The notes under the pieces: generated by a model | The model's database searches: none | What the model was told of the DNA's origin: nothing | Seen by the model: the letters and a program-made list of their open reading frames with translations, nothing else | Shown: positions 37,398 through 48,083 of the stretch, in pieces | Numbering within the stretch: position 1 is the stretch's first letter | Layout of the letters: every line of letters starts with the position of its first letter | Assembly: GCF_023856365.1 (NCBI RefSeq) | Contig: NC_064538.1 | Span: forward strand, 4,853,832-4,917,831 | Length of the DNA: 64,000 nucleotides | Reading direction: 5' to 3' | Origin: Brienomyrus brachyistius | Lineage: Eukaryota; Chordata; Actinopteri; Osteoglossiformes; Mormyridae | Translations under genes and position numbers: made by a program

Positions 37398-39751
37398 TCA
37401 CTCACGGTGAGTCTTAAAACCATCTCCCGATGCAGTCTCCCTAAAAAGGAAGAAAATACGTATCAAACTATGGTACCGTTTTCCTATCTTACGCCCCCAC
37501 TTGAAAACATTTACAAACCCAGACCAGCAGCACGCCAAAAATTAAAAGATACTCAATGGAAATGCCCTGCAGGTAAAAGTAGAGGGTCTACCCTGACCGT
37601 ACTCTACAAATAAAGCTACTTTCAACAATTGGAATGTTTCAGAATGGACAGTCACTGAGTGTCGTAGACACATTACTGTACATGGAAGCAGGGCACCTAC
37701 CAGCCGCCGAGGTGTGGAGCAGCATCTGGAGTCCCGCCATTCTGCCCGCCAATACCTAAAATGGAGAAGGTTTACAGGGCTGCTAGTCCTTGATATTCAG
37801 TACTAAAATCTGCATTAGCAGCTCAGTTTCTGGAAATCAGAGCAGAAGACTGAAGCAGTTATGCTTCTCAATATTTATATTAAATAAGGTATCAATCATT
37901 TTGGCTGAAGCCAAAGTACAACAAGAAACACTTCGTTACTTACATAATTATATTAATTATGGGACAAAACCAAAAGATGGACTATTCTTTTAGGGGGACA
38001 AAAATATTAAATCTTGGAGGCTGTAGGTCGGGCGTCTCCCATACAAACACATACGCAGACAAGATGTGCTGCCCGACCATGCAGTGTGACCTCTGCCCAA
38101 TACAGCTCGTGGCGGTTCTGAGCCAGCTGGGCCTCCACGACACTTCTGGCAGTCGCGCTCCTGCTCTCAGCTAGCCAGCTCACTGCGCAGCTGCTCCAGC
38201 TCCTACCGCTCCTGCTCCATGGACTCGCACAGCCGCTCCCGGTTCTATAATTGCTCATTTGTTATATCCAGTCTTGGCTTGCAGCGCTCCTGAGCCAGCC
38301 AGGCCCCCCCAGCCGTGATACGCCTCCCTGCGCTCAAACAGAGCAGCCTCCACCCGCCACCTCTTCTGGTTATTCTGGTTGACGAGCAGGGATGTTCTAG
38401 CTGTTGGAGTCCTCTGTGGTGCCCGCCTTTCCCGTTCACCGGTGTTGTCTCTGATGAAGGTCTAGAGGGCTGGCAGGAGTGGCTTGAGGACATGTTGCAC
38501 ATGTCTAGGGCACTTCCAGGAGGCAGGGCAGCACCTCTTTTGCTGGGGCGCTCTCAGTTCGTCTGTAGGCAGGTTTGGGGTGGACTTCTGGGCAGAAACG
38601 TAGCCGGTGCCCCCTTCTGCCACAGCCCCAACAGACAAGCTTCTCCCTGGAGCTGTTGCCTCTCTCAGTTCGCCATTTCACCACAGCCTACAGATCTGCC
38701 AGGCCGGAGGAGGCTTGCTTGAAGACAATGAGCATCATCCGCTTCAGCAGTGCCAGTGGGGCTGCTTCTGGTACCATTATGGTGTCAGGCAAACCAAGGC
38801 ATCGCGGCAGTGGCGAATGAAGATTAGGACAGGCAGCTTGACATAAAGTTCCTCTTTAATGTAGTCCTTAAAGCAGTCTGAATTTGTGAGATGCTAGTGA
38901 AACCATTCGAAGTTTGAGGGTCCACTGTATCTGAATTCGATTAGTTACAAAATTTGCAGGAATTGTTAATACTACATTGGTTCATGATTGAAGGAAATGC
39001 TAAACATCAGTATGACGTTAATGGAAACGGATATAAGAAAAATGTGCCGGGTTAAGAACTCACTACCCAACTAGAGCTTCCCAGAGCACTAAAGGAATAA
39101 GCCAAAATAAAGGTGCTTCATGGTTCATTTTCAACTAGTCGACCAGTATCGTCTCTGTAGGTGAGAGCAAGCTTTCCCATCTTTGCAATTTGTAAGGTAT
39201 TTTCACGCAACATAGTTGCAGTATGGATGGTTTAAATGTTAAGAATGTACACATATAATGTACACCTTAGTGATCATTTATGTATAGAGTGCATTTCTTC
39301 TGTTACATTAAAAAAAAAACAGCGTGATAAACACAACACGCAAAGCGCTGCAATCAGGTAGAGCACAGGGCAAGGTAGAGTAAAGGCAGACCAGTGCAGG
39401 AAAATAAGATACAGTGTCAGTGGAGATAAAATCGTATTAATTTTTTCACTTTACGGCGCAGGCTTCACAGCAGTAACCAAGGCAGTCTTACACCCTACAA
39501 CAGGCTGCCATAGATACCTGAATCGGTCGGGCTCACTTACCCTGCCTGTAGTACATGTCGTTGACAGTGGTTCCGTACACCTTCCATGCGAAATGAATGG
39601 CGACGAGGCTTAAAACGAGCCAGCTGAACAGTATTTTAAATATGGCTACCCTCATATCATTGGCCATCCAATCTTCCACGAACTCGGAGAGGAACGACAT
39701 CACACCGTCCATAAACCGGGACACGAGCTCGAAATCCCACGGCTCGTCCAT
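37398..39751 (-). CDS. tcta: T-cell leukemia translocation-altered gene protein homologue, small membrane protein
   Basis: Small integral membrane protein; the human protein has been linked to osteoclast fusion, but the molecular function is poorly known. Three minus-strand exons: 39541-39751 (211 nt), 37701-37755 (55 nt) and 37398-37440 (43 nt), total 309 nt for 102 aa (human 103). Exon 1 contains NDMRVAIFKILFSWLVLSLV, matching the human RDMRVTLFKLLLLWLVLSLL block, which forms the one clear hydrophobic segment (about 36-58). Exon 2 encodes a GGQNGGTPD stretch (human GGQNGSTPD). Exon 3 ends FKTHRE before TGA (human LKTHRE). Only exon 1 looks like an open frame on its own; the two tiny 3' exons are identified by conserved residues and perfect splice phases. 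In human TCTA is a neighbour of RHOA, which supports the assignment. Confidence 0.93.
38040..38860 (-). mobile_element. Degraded Gag-like retroelement remnant in tcta intron 1
   Basis: On the minus strand, 38592-38633 encodes a CCHC zinc knuckle (C-x2-C-x4-H-x4-C, CWGCGRRGHRLRFC). Upstream on that strand is a basic segment with VKWRTERG, a composition common just before Gag zinc knuckles. The rest (down to about 38040) has several stops and frame breaks, with a Glu/Gln-rich coiled-coil-like run near 38130-38230. It is read as a dead LTR-retrotransposon-type gag relic inside the intron between tcta exons 1 and 2. No LTRs, protease or polymerase were seen. Confidence 0.6.
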
Positions 39752-40382
39752 TTTACGACAGTATCATGAAAATTAAACAGACATCGACTTTATTAAAACG
39801 AAGAAGCTTGAACAAACCGCACTAGAACACGTTTCTTTCTTAGAGCGGGTCTTTACGCACAATACACAAAACCGGACTTTCGAAAAAAACAAGCGGCGAC
39901 GACCCGTTCGATTCGTGTCTACAGATTCGCCACGTACACCAAACGTGTTAAAAATTAAACAAAAAAGACGTATACAGTTTGAAGGTTTCTGGAAGTTACG
40001 ATTGTACCCCCTGGAAAAATGTTCTTGGAAAACATTAATTTTCAATAAATCATATTAAACTAATTAACTACTACAAAAAAGTCAAAACTGCTAGTGTGAA
40101 ATCTATCTTGTGTAATTTTAAGTGGTTCGTCTGTTTATTTTAAATTTGGAAATAATCGGTATAAATTGACATATCTATGTCTATGCTATTTGACATGTTA
40201 CGTTGTAATTGTTTAAGTAATGTATCTGTTTCAAGTTATATATATGGAATCTATATATGAGTAGATTCCACTGAAAACGGAAATAGAAATAGAAAGAGTG
40301 AATAATGGAAATATTTTGATGAGGTACTATCAAAAAGAAAGATCGAATAACACTAACATATTTCATTCGAGGAAAAGTTCAT
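39752..40382. other. tcta upstream region and tRNA array edge
   Basis: Presumed tcta promoter and 5' UTR side, AT-rich further on. The last part (about 40270-40380) is one spacer unit of the tRNA array: 'gtgaataatggaaat', 'gatgaggtactat', then a run of A that provides the minus-strand T-tract terminator. Confidence 0.5.
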
Positions 40383-40399
40383 CGTCCCTGGGTGGGCTC

Positions 40400-40450
<51 letters not shown>

Positions 40451-40456
40451 AGAGAC
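40383..40456 (-). tRNA. tRNA-Asn(GTT), array copy 1
   Basis: Read on the minus strand, a 74-nt cloverleaf starting GTCTCTGTGGCGCAATCGG and ending CCCAGGGACG. It has an acceptor stem GTCTCTG/CAGGGAC, anticodon GTT in CTGTTAACC and B box GGTTCGAGCCC. No intron. A short T-run follows it (plus-strand 'gaggaaaagtt'). Confidence 0.98.
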
Positions 40457-40782
40457 TAGTGGCATGTATCATTTTTTTAGTACCCATAAAGTGACAGTTG
40501 ATACAATATATTTATTGTGTTTTTATGAATGACATCAACTGAAAACGAAAAATGTAAGTAGTCAATAAGGGAGACTTTCATGAGGTGCTATTAGAAGGAA
40601 GGGTCAAGTAATACTAATAGATCGATATAATACGTGTATCATGTTTTATCGATATCAACAGAATCAATTGAAAGCCAAAATAGAAATGGAAGTTGTAAAT
40701 AGTGGAGATATTTTCATGAGGTATTATTATAAGAAAAGGGTCAAATAATAGTAATACATCTCATTAGAAGAAAAAATTCTAA

Positions 40783-40799
40783 CGTCCCTGGGTGGGCTC

Positions 40800-40850
<51 letters not shown>

Positions 40851-40856
40851 AGAGAC
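40783..40856 (-). tRNA. tRNA-Asn(GTT), array copy 2
   Basis: Same 74-nt sequence as copy 1, with no differences seen. Terminator T-run on the minus strand (plus 'gaagaaaaaatt'). The gap to copy 1 is longer than the others because it holds an extra spacer unit without a tRNA. Confidence 0.98.
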
Positions 40857-41056
40857 GGGTGGTAAATCTTTTCGTTTTTAGTTCCTATGAAGTTACCGTT
40901 TATACAACATGGGTATTGTGTCTTATCTATATAAATAAAATTAATTGAAAGCCAAAAGAGATATGGAAGTAGTGAATAATAGATATATTTTCACGAGGTA
41001 CTATTAAAAGAATTGGTAAAGTAATTGTCATGTATCTCGCTAGAAGAAAAGATCCG

Positions 41057-41073
41057 CGTCCCTGGGTGGGCTC

Positions 41074-41124
<51 letters not shown>

Positions 41125-41130
41125 AGAGAC
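41057..41130 (-). tRNA. tRNA-Asn(GTT), array copy 3
   Basis: Identical 74-nt gene. Flanked by the shared 'tagaagaaaa' terminator-side motif. Confidence 0.98.
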
Positions 41131-41309
41131 TAACGGCACGCCACCTTTTATTAGTCTTCATAATCATAATCTGACATAATGCTTATATCAAAGGAATCCG
41201 CTTGAAAAGAAACATTGAACTACAGAATAATAAAGATATTTTCACGAGGCACTATTATAAGAAAGGGTCAAACAATAGTAATACATCTCATTAGAAGAAA
41301 AATTTTTAT

Positions 41310-41326
41310 CGTCCCTGGGTGGGCTC

Positions 41327-41377
<51 letters not shown>

Positions 41378-41383
41378 AGAGAC
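41310..41383 (-). tRNA. tRNA-Asn(GTT), array copy 4
   Basis: Identical 74-nt gene; its upstream flank TAGTGGCA matches that of copy 1. Confidence 0.98.
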
Positions 41384-41566
41384 TAGTGGCACTCCGCATT
41401 TTTTTTACTTATCATAAACAGTTCACCATTTGATGCAATATCTGGCTTGCATTAATATCCATAGAGTGAACTGAAGACGAAAAAATTAAGCAGTGAGTAA
41501 TGGAGATACTTTCATGAGGTACTATTATTAGGAATGTTAAAACATGTCGCTAGAAGAAAAGTTGAG

Positions 41567-41583
41567 CGTCCCTGGGTGGGCTC

Positions 41584-41634
<51 letters not shown>

Positions 41635-41640
41635 AGAGAC
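41567..41640 (-). tRNA. tRNA-Asn(GTT), array copy 5
   Basis: Identical 74-nt gene, with a T-run terminator on the minus strand (plus 'gaagaaaagttgag'). Confidence 0.98.
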
Positions 41641-41852
41641 CGATGACACATAAGTTTGTTTTTAGTAGTCATAAAGTGACAGTTGCCACAATATCCACAT
41701 TGTTTTGTTTATGTCGATAGAATCAATTAAAAACGAAGAATTTAAGTAAAGAATAACGGAGATATTTTGAATATGCCCTATTATAAGCAAATGGTACCAT
41801 CAAAAAGAAGGGTCGAATAGCACTAACATATTTTACTCGAGGAAAAGTTGAG

Positions 41853-41869
41853 CGTCCCTGGGTGGGCTC

Positions 41870-41920
<51 letters not shown>

Positions 41921-41926
41921 AGAGAC
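41853..41926 (-). tRNA. tRNA-Asn(GTT), array copy 6
   Basis: Identical 74-nt gene, the first in transcription order. Its 3' flank (plus 'gaggaaaagttgag') is almost that of copies 1 and 5. Confidence 0.98.
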
Positions 41927-42014
41927 CGGCATGCTCGATTTAGTTATTTTTTTGTGACCAGAAAAATTTTATGAATAAAATTAAATGAAACGAAATGGAA
42001 GTAGTGAATAATGG

Positions 42015-42774
42015 CGTGTATAGTCCAGAGCCTGTCAAAGATGCTCTCAATCAGGCAGCAGCAATCTGGCCACTGCGCAAGTGGGACAGTCTTGGTGAGT
42101 GCATTCCTCTTGACAACCTTTACCCCTGGAATGAACTCCTTCCTCTTTTTTGGAGACATGAACGTTCTTGTGTCCAGTCTGCTCTAGTGTCTGGCAGCAA
42201 ACACAAGCCTGATTACAAATGCAACGTGTTTCATACAAAATTAATTACTAAGAAAACACTTACCATCAACAAACTCTAGGGGGCGCAGATAATGAGTGAG
42301 ACTGTAGCAGTTTCTCCAGAGGCCAAATCTGAGGTCAGAGTTTGCTGGACCGCAGCAGTCAATGTGCTATATTACTATAATAATGAATAATATGCCATTT
42401 TTCCTTCAAATAATCCATGCATATTGATGCAGAACACAGGTATGTCCCTGCCTTTTGACCAGTCAGTGACACAACAAGCTCAGTTTAGTCACACTTTCGG
42501 CCCTGCTAGTGAGCAGGGTCATATAAGCGCTGGTACAGGACTTGGATAATTTACAGTCCATGCACACTGCCAAGTAATTTATATTCATTCATCCTTGCAT
42601 GATATGTTTTGAACTATGAAATGTGTATTGTCTTTGCACTTTCTATTTGCATTCAGGTTGATCTGCTACCGTATGCAAACTAATTTTCCCGTGGGGTCAA
42701 TAAAACTTAGTTATCTAAGATACCACTCGGACGATGCAATACGCAGAAAAAGTAAACTTACTGGCTCACAAAAA
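42015..42774. other. Unassigned sequence between tRNA genes
   Basis: A minus-strand open stretch near 42010-42160 has no recognised family and may be a repeat or retropseudogene fragment. The segment ending GTCAATAAAACTTAGTTATC (about 42700-42720) resembles the 3' tail of fish LINE-type retroposons. Confidence 0.35.
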
Positions 42775-42847
42775 TGCCGAAACCCGGGATCGAACCAGGG
42801 ACCTTTAGATCTTCAGTCTAACGCTCTCCCAACTGAGCTATTTCGGC
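42775..42847 (-). tRNA. tRNA-Phe(GAA)
   Basis: 73-nt minus-strand gene starting GCCGAAATAGCTCAGTTGGG and ending GGGTTTCGGCA. Anticodon GAA in CTGAAGATC, B box GGTTCGATCCC, no intron. A TTTTT terminator follows on the minus strand. Confidence 0.98.
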
Positions 42848-43260
42848 ATGAAACCAAGAGTCTCAACCACCATTTCTGTGCAATAAAATGTTATATACGT
42901 TCATAATTGATAGTAAATTATTCTTCGTTTTGTATAACATTGCCTATAAATATTTTCAATCATTACCATTATACTTCATTTCTATCCATCAATTCAACAT
43001 TTACATCATCTAGTAGTTTTAAAAGACATTAAAACACCGTCTTTGTTGTACAGCGACCTATTGTTACTTTAACAGTTGCATGAAATAGTTCTCACTATAG
43101 CTATACACGTGTGTCTATTTACGATACACATTAGCGGTTATAGACAATCTCAACAGACAAACTCTCTTTGTAATAATACCAAAAACAACAGAAGCTTCTA
43201 ATTTTATCACAACTATTTCTGAGTTCTCCAAGAGACAGTTTCAAACGCTTTTCTCTATAC

Positions 43261-43333
43261 GGGCCAGTGGCGCAATGGATAACGCGTCTGACTACGGATC
43301 AGAAGATTCTAGGTTCGACTCCTGGCTGGCTCG
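43261..43333 (+). tRNA. tRNA-Arg(ACG)
   Basis: 73-nt plus-strand gene starting GGGCCAGTGGCGCAATGGAT and ending CTGGCTGGCTCG. Anticodon ACG in CTACGGATC, B box GGTTCGACTCC. A very long T-run (about 18 T) begins six bases downstream, a strong pol III terminator. Confidence 0.98.
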
Positions 43334-43354
43334 TTACTTTTTTTTTTTTTTTTT

Positions 43355-46240
43355 TAAAGTATCGTAAAAAATGGATGGCAGACATGTCATACACCTAAAT
43401 ATAATCGACTTCAACACGAGATGTACACTTCCTTCGGTCGTTTTTTTTTTAATTCTCACTTTGCTAGATATTGAATGGATCACACAATTATATACGGTTA
43501 CAAAGATTATTGCAGCGTGCCAATCACTGTAAGAAATTACTGATGACGGAAGGCAGTTAAACCAATTTGTGGCTAATCCTATAACGATACATTGGATCAA
43601 ACTACACGTTACCGGGAGCATGATGCAAATAATTACTATGTTGTTTCTTATTGTTTATATTACCATAACAATGCTTAGCCCGCTTGTGAAACCGCCTAAT
43701 TTTCATTGCCACCAGATGGCAATGCCGAGCTACGTAAATCACGGCATTTACGTATGTCTTCTCTTGCTTTAACGACGTAACGTTAAACTCATACGCTAAT
43801 CTAAAATGTGTCCAACTTTTGAGGTTCTCGGGTAAATGCCGTCACAACTGTCCCCAACACTCGTTTCCGTAACTATCTAACCTTCTCTACACACAAAAAC
43901 GAAGCACAGTGCATGTTATTAAGAATGGGAAAACACAGCAAAAAGACAAGGCGTTGGGGGCTGGGGTAGGTTGTAGGGTGTGTCCAAGCTCCTGTTCAAA
44001 ATTGAATTGTATTTCGATAGTTTTGAAATTCAACTATAACTTTTAAGAAAGTACATTGTACGATTTTGTCACCATGCAGGGAAAAGTAGGAAAATCGATA
44101 TGCTCTCTGACAACATATGGTATTTCCACATAGTTTTCTCATACTCGTTGATTAACTCGTTTATTGAAAAGATCAGGGGCTAAATGAAATTGACCTGAGG
44201 TTTGACTTTTTTATTGGTATCGGGGCTAAAATACTCAGGGCTATAGCGCCCCGTGTGGCCGGACATAACAACGCCCATGGCCTGTATCACGCAGGGGCAG
44301 ACTAACTTTTCTTTGGACCCTAAACTAACATGGGTAGGGGGTCCTCTAAGTAGGTCACCTAAGCAATTTTTTTGTAGCCGAAAGAGAAACGAGAGGGAAT
44401 ATAAAACGATGGGAAATTTAATCAAAGTGCGGATGCCAGCAGTAAAACTTCGAGCAGGGGGCGGGAGTGTTGTCGGTAAAATTAGCCAATGCATGGGGAT
44501 CGATCGGCCAGTTTTAATAAGTTTAACTGCTCCCTCGTCTTGTGTTTTGCATACACTCAATTAATCGTGTTCTTTTCACGTCTGTTTACAATCTGTCTAC
44601 CATTCGAAGACTCGGGACACGTAAAGTTCATCTTATATCTTATCGTCGTTTTTCCCGGTAGGCTGCAGGGTTAAAAGTGAGCTGGGCAGCGCAAAGTCTC
44701 AAAGCAGAATAGTACAACCGGGAAAGGGCTAACTCTTGTCTATCCCGAAAACTATCGCTAAAAATGCTAATAACAGACATGTTACTATAATTTAAATGAT
44801 CGTATTATGTAATATCCTTAAAAGCCACTAATTTTCGGGGGGGGAGCAGGTGGATGTCTACCCTTGCCTTATCGGGTAGATATCCGCCCCTGATAATAGG
44901 TTGCATAAAAAGTCATCAGTCTTTATTCTAAATACAACGTATACTACTGAATTTAATATAATTTACTGCAATTGTTTTCTGAATTCAGGAATGTCCCAAT
45001 CCAGTGAAATGACTGCACCGATCTGCGCTCTCTAGAGATTTGCAGAGGCACACGACAAACAATTCTGTAAAATCTGGCTTTGTTATTTGCGTTTTATAAT
45101 ATTACACGTCATGTAACTGTGGTTTCAAGCACATGGCTTAAAAAACAAACATTTTTTTTAAATTATGGATTGTACATTTCAAACATAGTATTTAACATAC
45201 CCAAGTACTTACATCTTTATAATACATTTTAAAACACCACAAGAGCATGTACTTAATATGTTACTAAACTATTTTTAAACACATTTATGCACTATCATCA
45301 TTTTACAAATATAAGATCTTCTGTAAAGATGGACACGGATTAAACAGATTAAACAATTATAGTCAACTGGTGCATTCGGAGGATGTCTATTCAGGCCCTG
45401 CTGTTTTTGGTCAGAGTTGAAGTTTATTTTCCCAGAATGCAGCGTGACTGTAACAGAACATGAAGAGTGGGTGGAAGCCTGGTATCACAATGCGACAGAG
45501 GAGAATAAAATAAAGGAGGGCAAAGGAATGGATAATGTGGAGGCGGAAATGATCATTCAATCAAAAGCATTTTATCAAGCGGCTGAAGGTTAGGGACTAA
45601 TTATTCAAATGGGGGAGGGGGGGGGGGTAGTCCCTTCTCTTAACAAAGAGTGATGCATTTTTGTTTTTGATCATCAGCAGCAAACAAGGAAGGCACAATT
45701 CAGAGAGCATCAGGTTGTGCTGCCTGTTGTTACACAGAAGAGGAAGGTGTAAGGGAAGACAAAGGAACATTTGTGTCTGCCGTACAATGATGGCGAAATA
45801 GCATTTATAGCATAAATAATCGCCGCCTGTTTTTGTTGTAGAACACAATGTATTGTTGTGAACGTATGCCACTATATATTTTGGTGGAAATCAGCTGTGA
45901 AAAGTATATCTAAATATGAAATTTTGTTTATAGATGTTATTTGTCATATAGCCCAAGCAGGGAAGTTATGCTTGGATATTGCATTTATGTTTTCTACCAA
46001 TTTTATCCTGTCTGGTGAGACCAGTCATCTTCTAATACAGTACTCAGTACCTTTCTCTTCCTGTACCAAATTATAATTTTGCCCATAAAGATGGCATTTG
46101 GCTTTGTGATACTGGCAAGGATAAGGGATTGTATAGAAGAGTAGACAGATGATTTGATGGATGGATGGATGGATGGATGGATAGATGGTATAATTTGTTT
46201 TGCAGCTCTCGGAGTTACAGTGGCATGATAATATCGTGTA
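43355..46240. other. Gene-poor intergenic DNA
   Basis: No gene is supported. Homopolymer runs near 45607-45628. A plus-strand open stretch of about 70 codons (45380-45597) looks protein-like but has no recognised family. Confidence 0.4.
46154..46190 (+). repeat. (GGAT)n microsatellite
   Basis: About six GGAT/GATG units, of the kind often seen at the 3' end of the SINE family in this window. Confidence 0.85.
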
Positions 46241-46261
46241 ATATCGTGTAATAAAGTGTGA

Positions 46262-46400
46262 CTACTTGTGTTCTGCAATGGACTGGCATCTCCCAGCAGG
46301 GTGCCCCCCTGCCCTGTGCCCTGTGCATTCTGGGATTGACTTGAGCCCCACCTTGACCCTGTACTAGAAAAGTGTTTGTGGAAGATAGATGAATGGATGG
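46262..46400 (+). repeat. SINE 3' body fragment
   Basis: Carries the phrases 'caatggactggcatc', 'gggtgccccc', 'ttgagccccacc', 'ctgtactagaaa' and an 'atgaatggatgg' end, matching the 3' part of the 15387 and 60092 SINE copies. The tRNA-like head is missing. Confidence 0.6.
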
Positions 46401-46682
46401 TTTTTTTTAGCGAATCTGTTTTATGCATTTTATTGCAGCCTCTCCGTTGTCAGCATCCTGGTCTAAAAAGCTCATCTCCAGTGCTGTTAGACTGATTATT
46501 CAGGCTAGGAACCTTGCTCAAGGAAATTACAGCAGGACCTAAACCTCAGGCGTCACTCCTACCTGTACATGTGTGTGCATGTCCCATACTGTACTGTAGA
46601 ACAGCGAGATGGGATATAGAAAAACGTCCTGTGTTCCTGCACTTATACTTGTGCAAATGGCAAATGAAGCACACACATTGTT

Positions 46683-47229
46683 GCAGACCAAGTGCATCCC
46701 TTCATGGTATCGGAATTCCCCAATGGCAGTGGCCTCTTTCAGCAGCATAATGCACCCAGCCACACTGCAGAAATTGTACAGGAATGGTGTGAGGAACATG
46801 AAAAAGAGTTCAAGGTGTTGGTCCATGGAGACCCCACCTTGCAGGATATCTGCTGCTAATGTCTCGACGCCAGATACCAGAGGACAACATCAGAGGTCTT
46901 GTGGAGTCCATGTCTTGATGGGTCTGAGCTGTTTCGGTGGCATGAGATGGACCTACACGATATTAGACAGTTTCGGGGACAGTGTGTGGCTCACTGGGCT
47001 AAGTCTCTGTGCCAGTAGTCAAAAGGTCACCGGTTCAAACTCAGTGTCAGCCCATCTGCCAGTCCTTGAGCGAGGTCCTTAAACCCCAGCTCCCCGAGCA
47101 CCCCAACAGGTGGCTGCTTTTCACCGACAGCTTACTCTACAAAGAGCAAGCTGAGGGAGGCATAAACACAGTTTCCCCACAGGGATTAATGAATATTAAT
47201 AATTTTGATGTTATGGCTGATCGGTGTAT
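46683..47229 (+). mobile_element. Tc1-like transposase relic with internal deletion and SINE insertion
   Basis: The plus-strand reading gives a GLFQQHNAPSHTAEIVQEW segment, the conserved block after the second catalytic Asp region of Tc1-family transposases. It then jumps to a C-terminal part, so the catalytic DE-containing segment is lost. The element's 3' end (GTTATGGCTGATCGGTGTA) is found only at 47211-47229, because a SINE of about 215 bp lies between. Confidence 0.75.
46980..47198 (+). repeat. tRNA-derived SINE (second family) inside the Tc1 relic
   Basis: Head with tRNA-like boxes: TGTGGCTCACTGGGCTAAG (A-box-like) and ACCGGTTCAAACTC (B-box-like). The body contains 'ccttgagcgaggtccttaaacccc', a phrase typical of fish SINEs. 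It differs from the 15387 family. Boundaries are approximate. Confidence 0.7.
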
Positions 47230-48018
47230 AATAGCAATTTTATAGCTAACTTCTATTTGAGAATTTATGAGTTCACTGCTAATAAACTACTATGTATATT
47301 ACTGCAAGATGACATACCAGCACCCCAGACCCTGGTCAGGATAAATGGTTGGAAGGTGGATGGATGGATGGATGGATGGACGTACCCAAAAAATTTAGAG
47401 CACTTTTGTATTAATTACAGAGAGATTATCTTGCTGCCTTTGCAGGAATAAATACGATTTCATATACAAATCTAAAAAAATGTTTTTTTTTTTTGTTTTT
47501 TTTTTTTACTGCATCATTCCTTTCCTTTCATTTATCTGGAGCTTAAATATAAGCCTCATGGGTCTTTGAGTTATTTTAGCAAACTTGCAGAAGATGGTCA
47601 AAATGAGAGCATGCATTAATTTGTTTTTTTTTTTTTATATATCCGTTTACACATAAACTTCACATTTCCGAGCTGCCCAGCACAGAAAATATGTACACTG
47701 ACCCAGTTTGAATTTCTGCTGTTTGTTTTATTTATAGAGTTTCAAATAAAGGACATAAAATGTTTCAGGCAGCCTGTCCATGACCTCAGCATATTTTCTC
47801 CTTTGCTTTTTAAGCAGACACCTTCTTGGACATGCAGTGTGTGTGACAAAGAATTCGTCATTTGGCTTTTTTTTACTTGCTTATTTTGCCGAATAAAAGT
47901 AGTGTATCTGCATTTGGATCATTAATCAGTCTCACACACACCCTGGATACAAAGAGCCAGTATGTTACTAGCTTAATAAGTATTCTCATATATTGCTTCC
48001 TTAGCAAAATTCTTAGCA

Positions 48019-48021
<3 letters not shown>

Positions 48022-48079
<58 letters not shown>
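48022..48079 (+). repeat. (TA)n microsatellite
   Basis: About 29 TA units, followed by T-rich sequence. Self-complementary, so able to form a cruciform or hairpin. Confidence 0.95.

Positions 48080-48083
<4 letters not shown>

Larger units (their letters stand above)
40270..42014 (-). repeat. Tandem repeat unit carrying tRNA-Asn
   Basis: Spacers between the tRNA genes share an ordered set of motifs: 'gaaaacgaaa', 'gtgaataatggagatattttca', 'gaggtactattataag', 'gggtcaaataatactaatac', 'tagaagaaaa', then the tRNA. Start-to-start spacings of successive tRNAs are 400, 274, 253, 257 and 286 bases. The array therefore grew by tandem duplication of a block of about 250-285 bp. A truncated unit ends near 42014. 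Confidence 0.85.

Noticed and set aside
40383..41926. CRISPR-like array
   Set aside because: The regular 74-base repeats with unequal spacers are tRNA-Asn genes with cloverleaf, anticodon and pol III terminators, in a vertebrate genome.
42010..42279. Coding exon between the tRNA array and tRNA-Phe
   Set aside because: Open on both strands with no family match, and splice-like signals are weak. Left as unassigned.
44253..44564. 103-codon plus-strand open frame
   Set aside because: Overlaps an equally long minus-strand frame; composition is not protein-like and no family is recognised.
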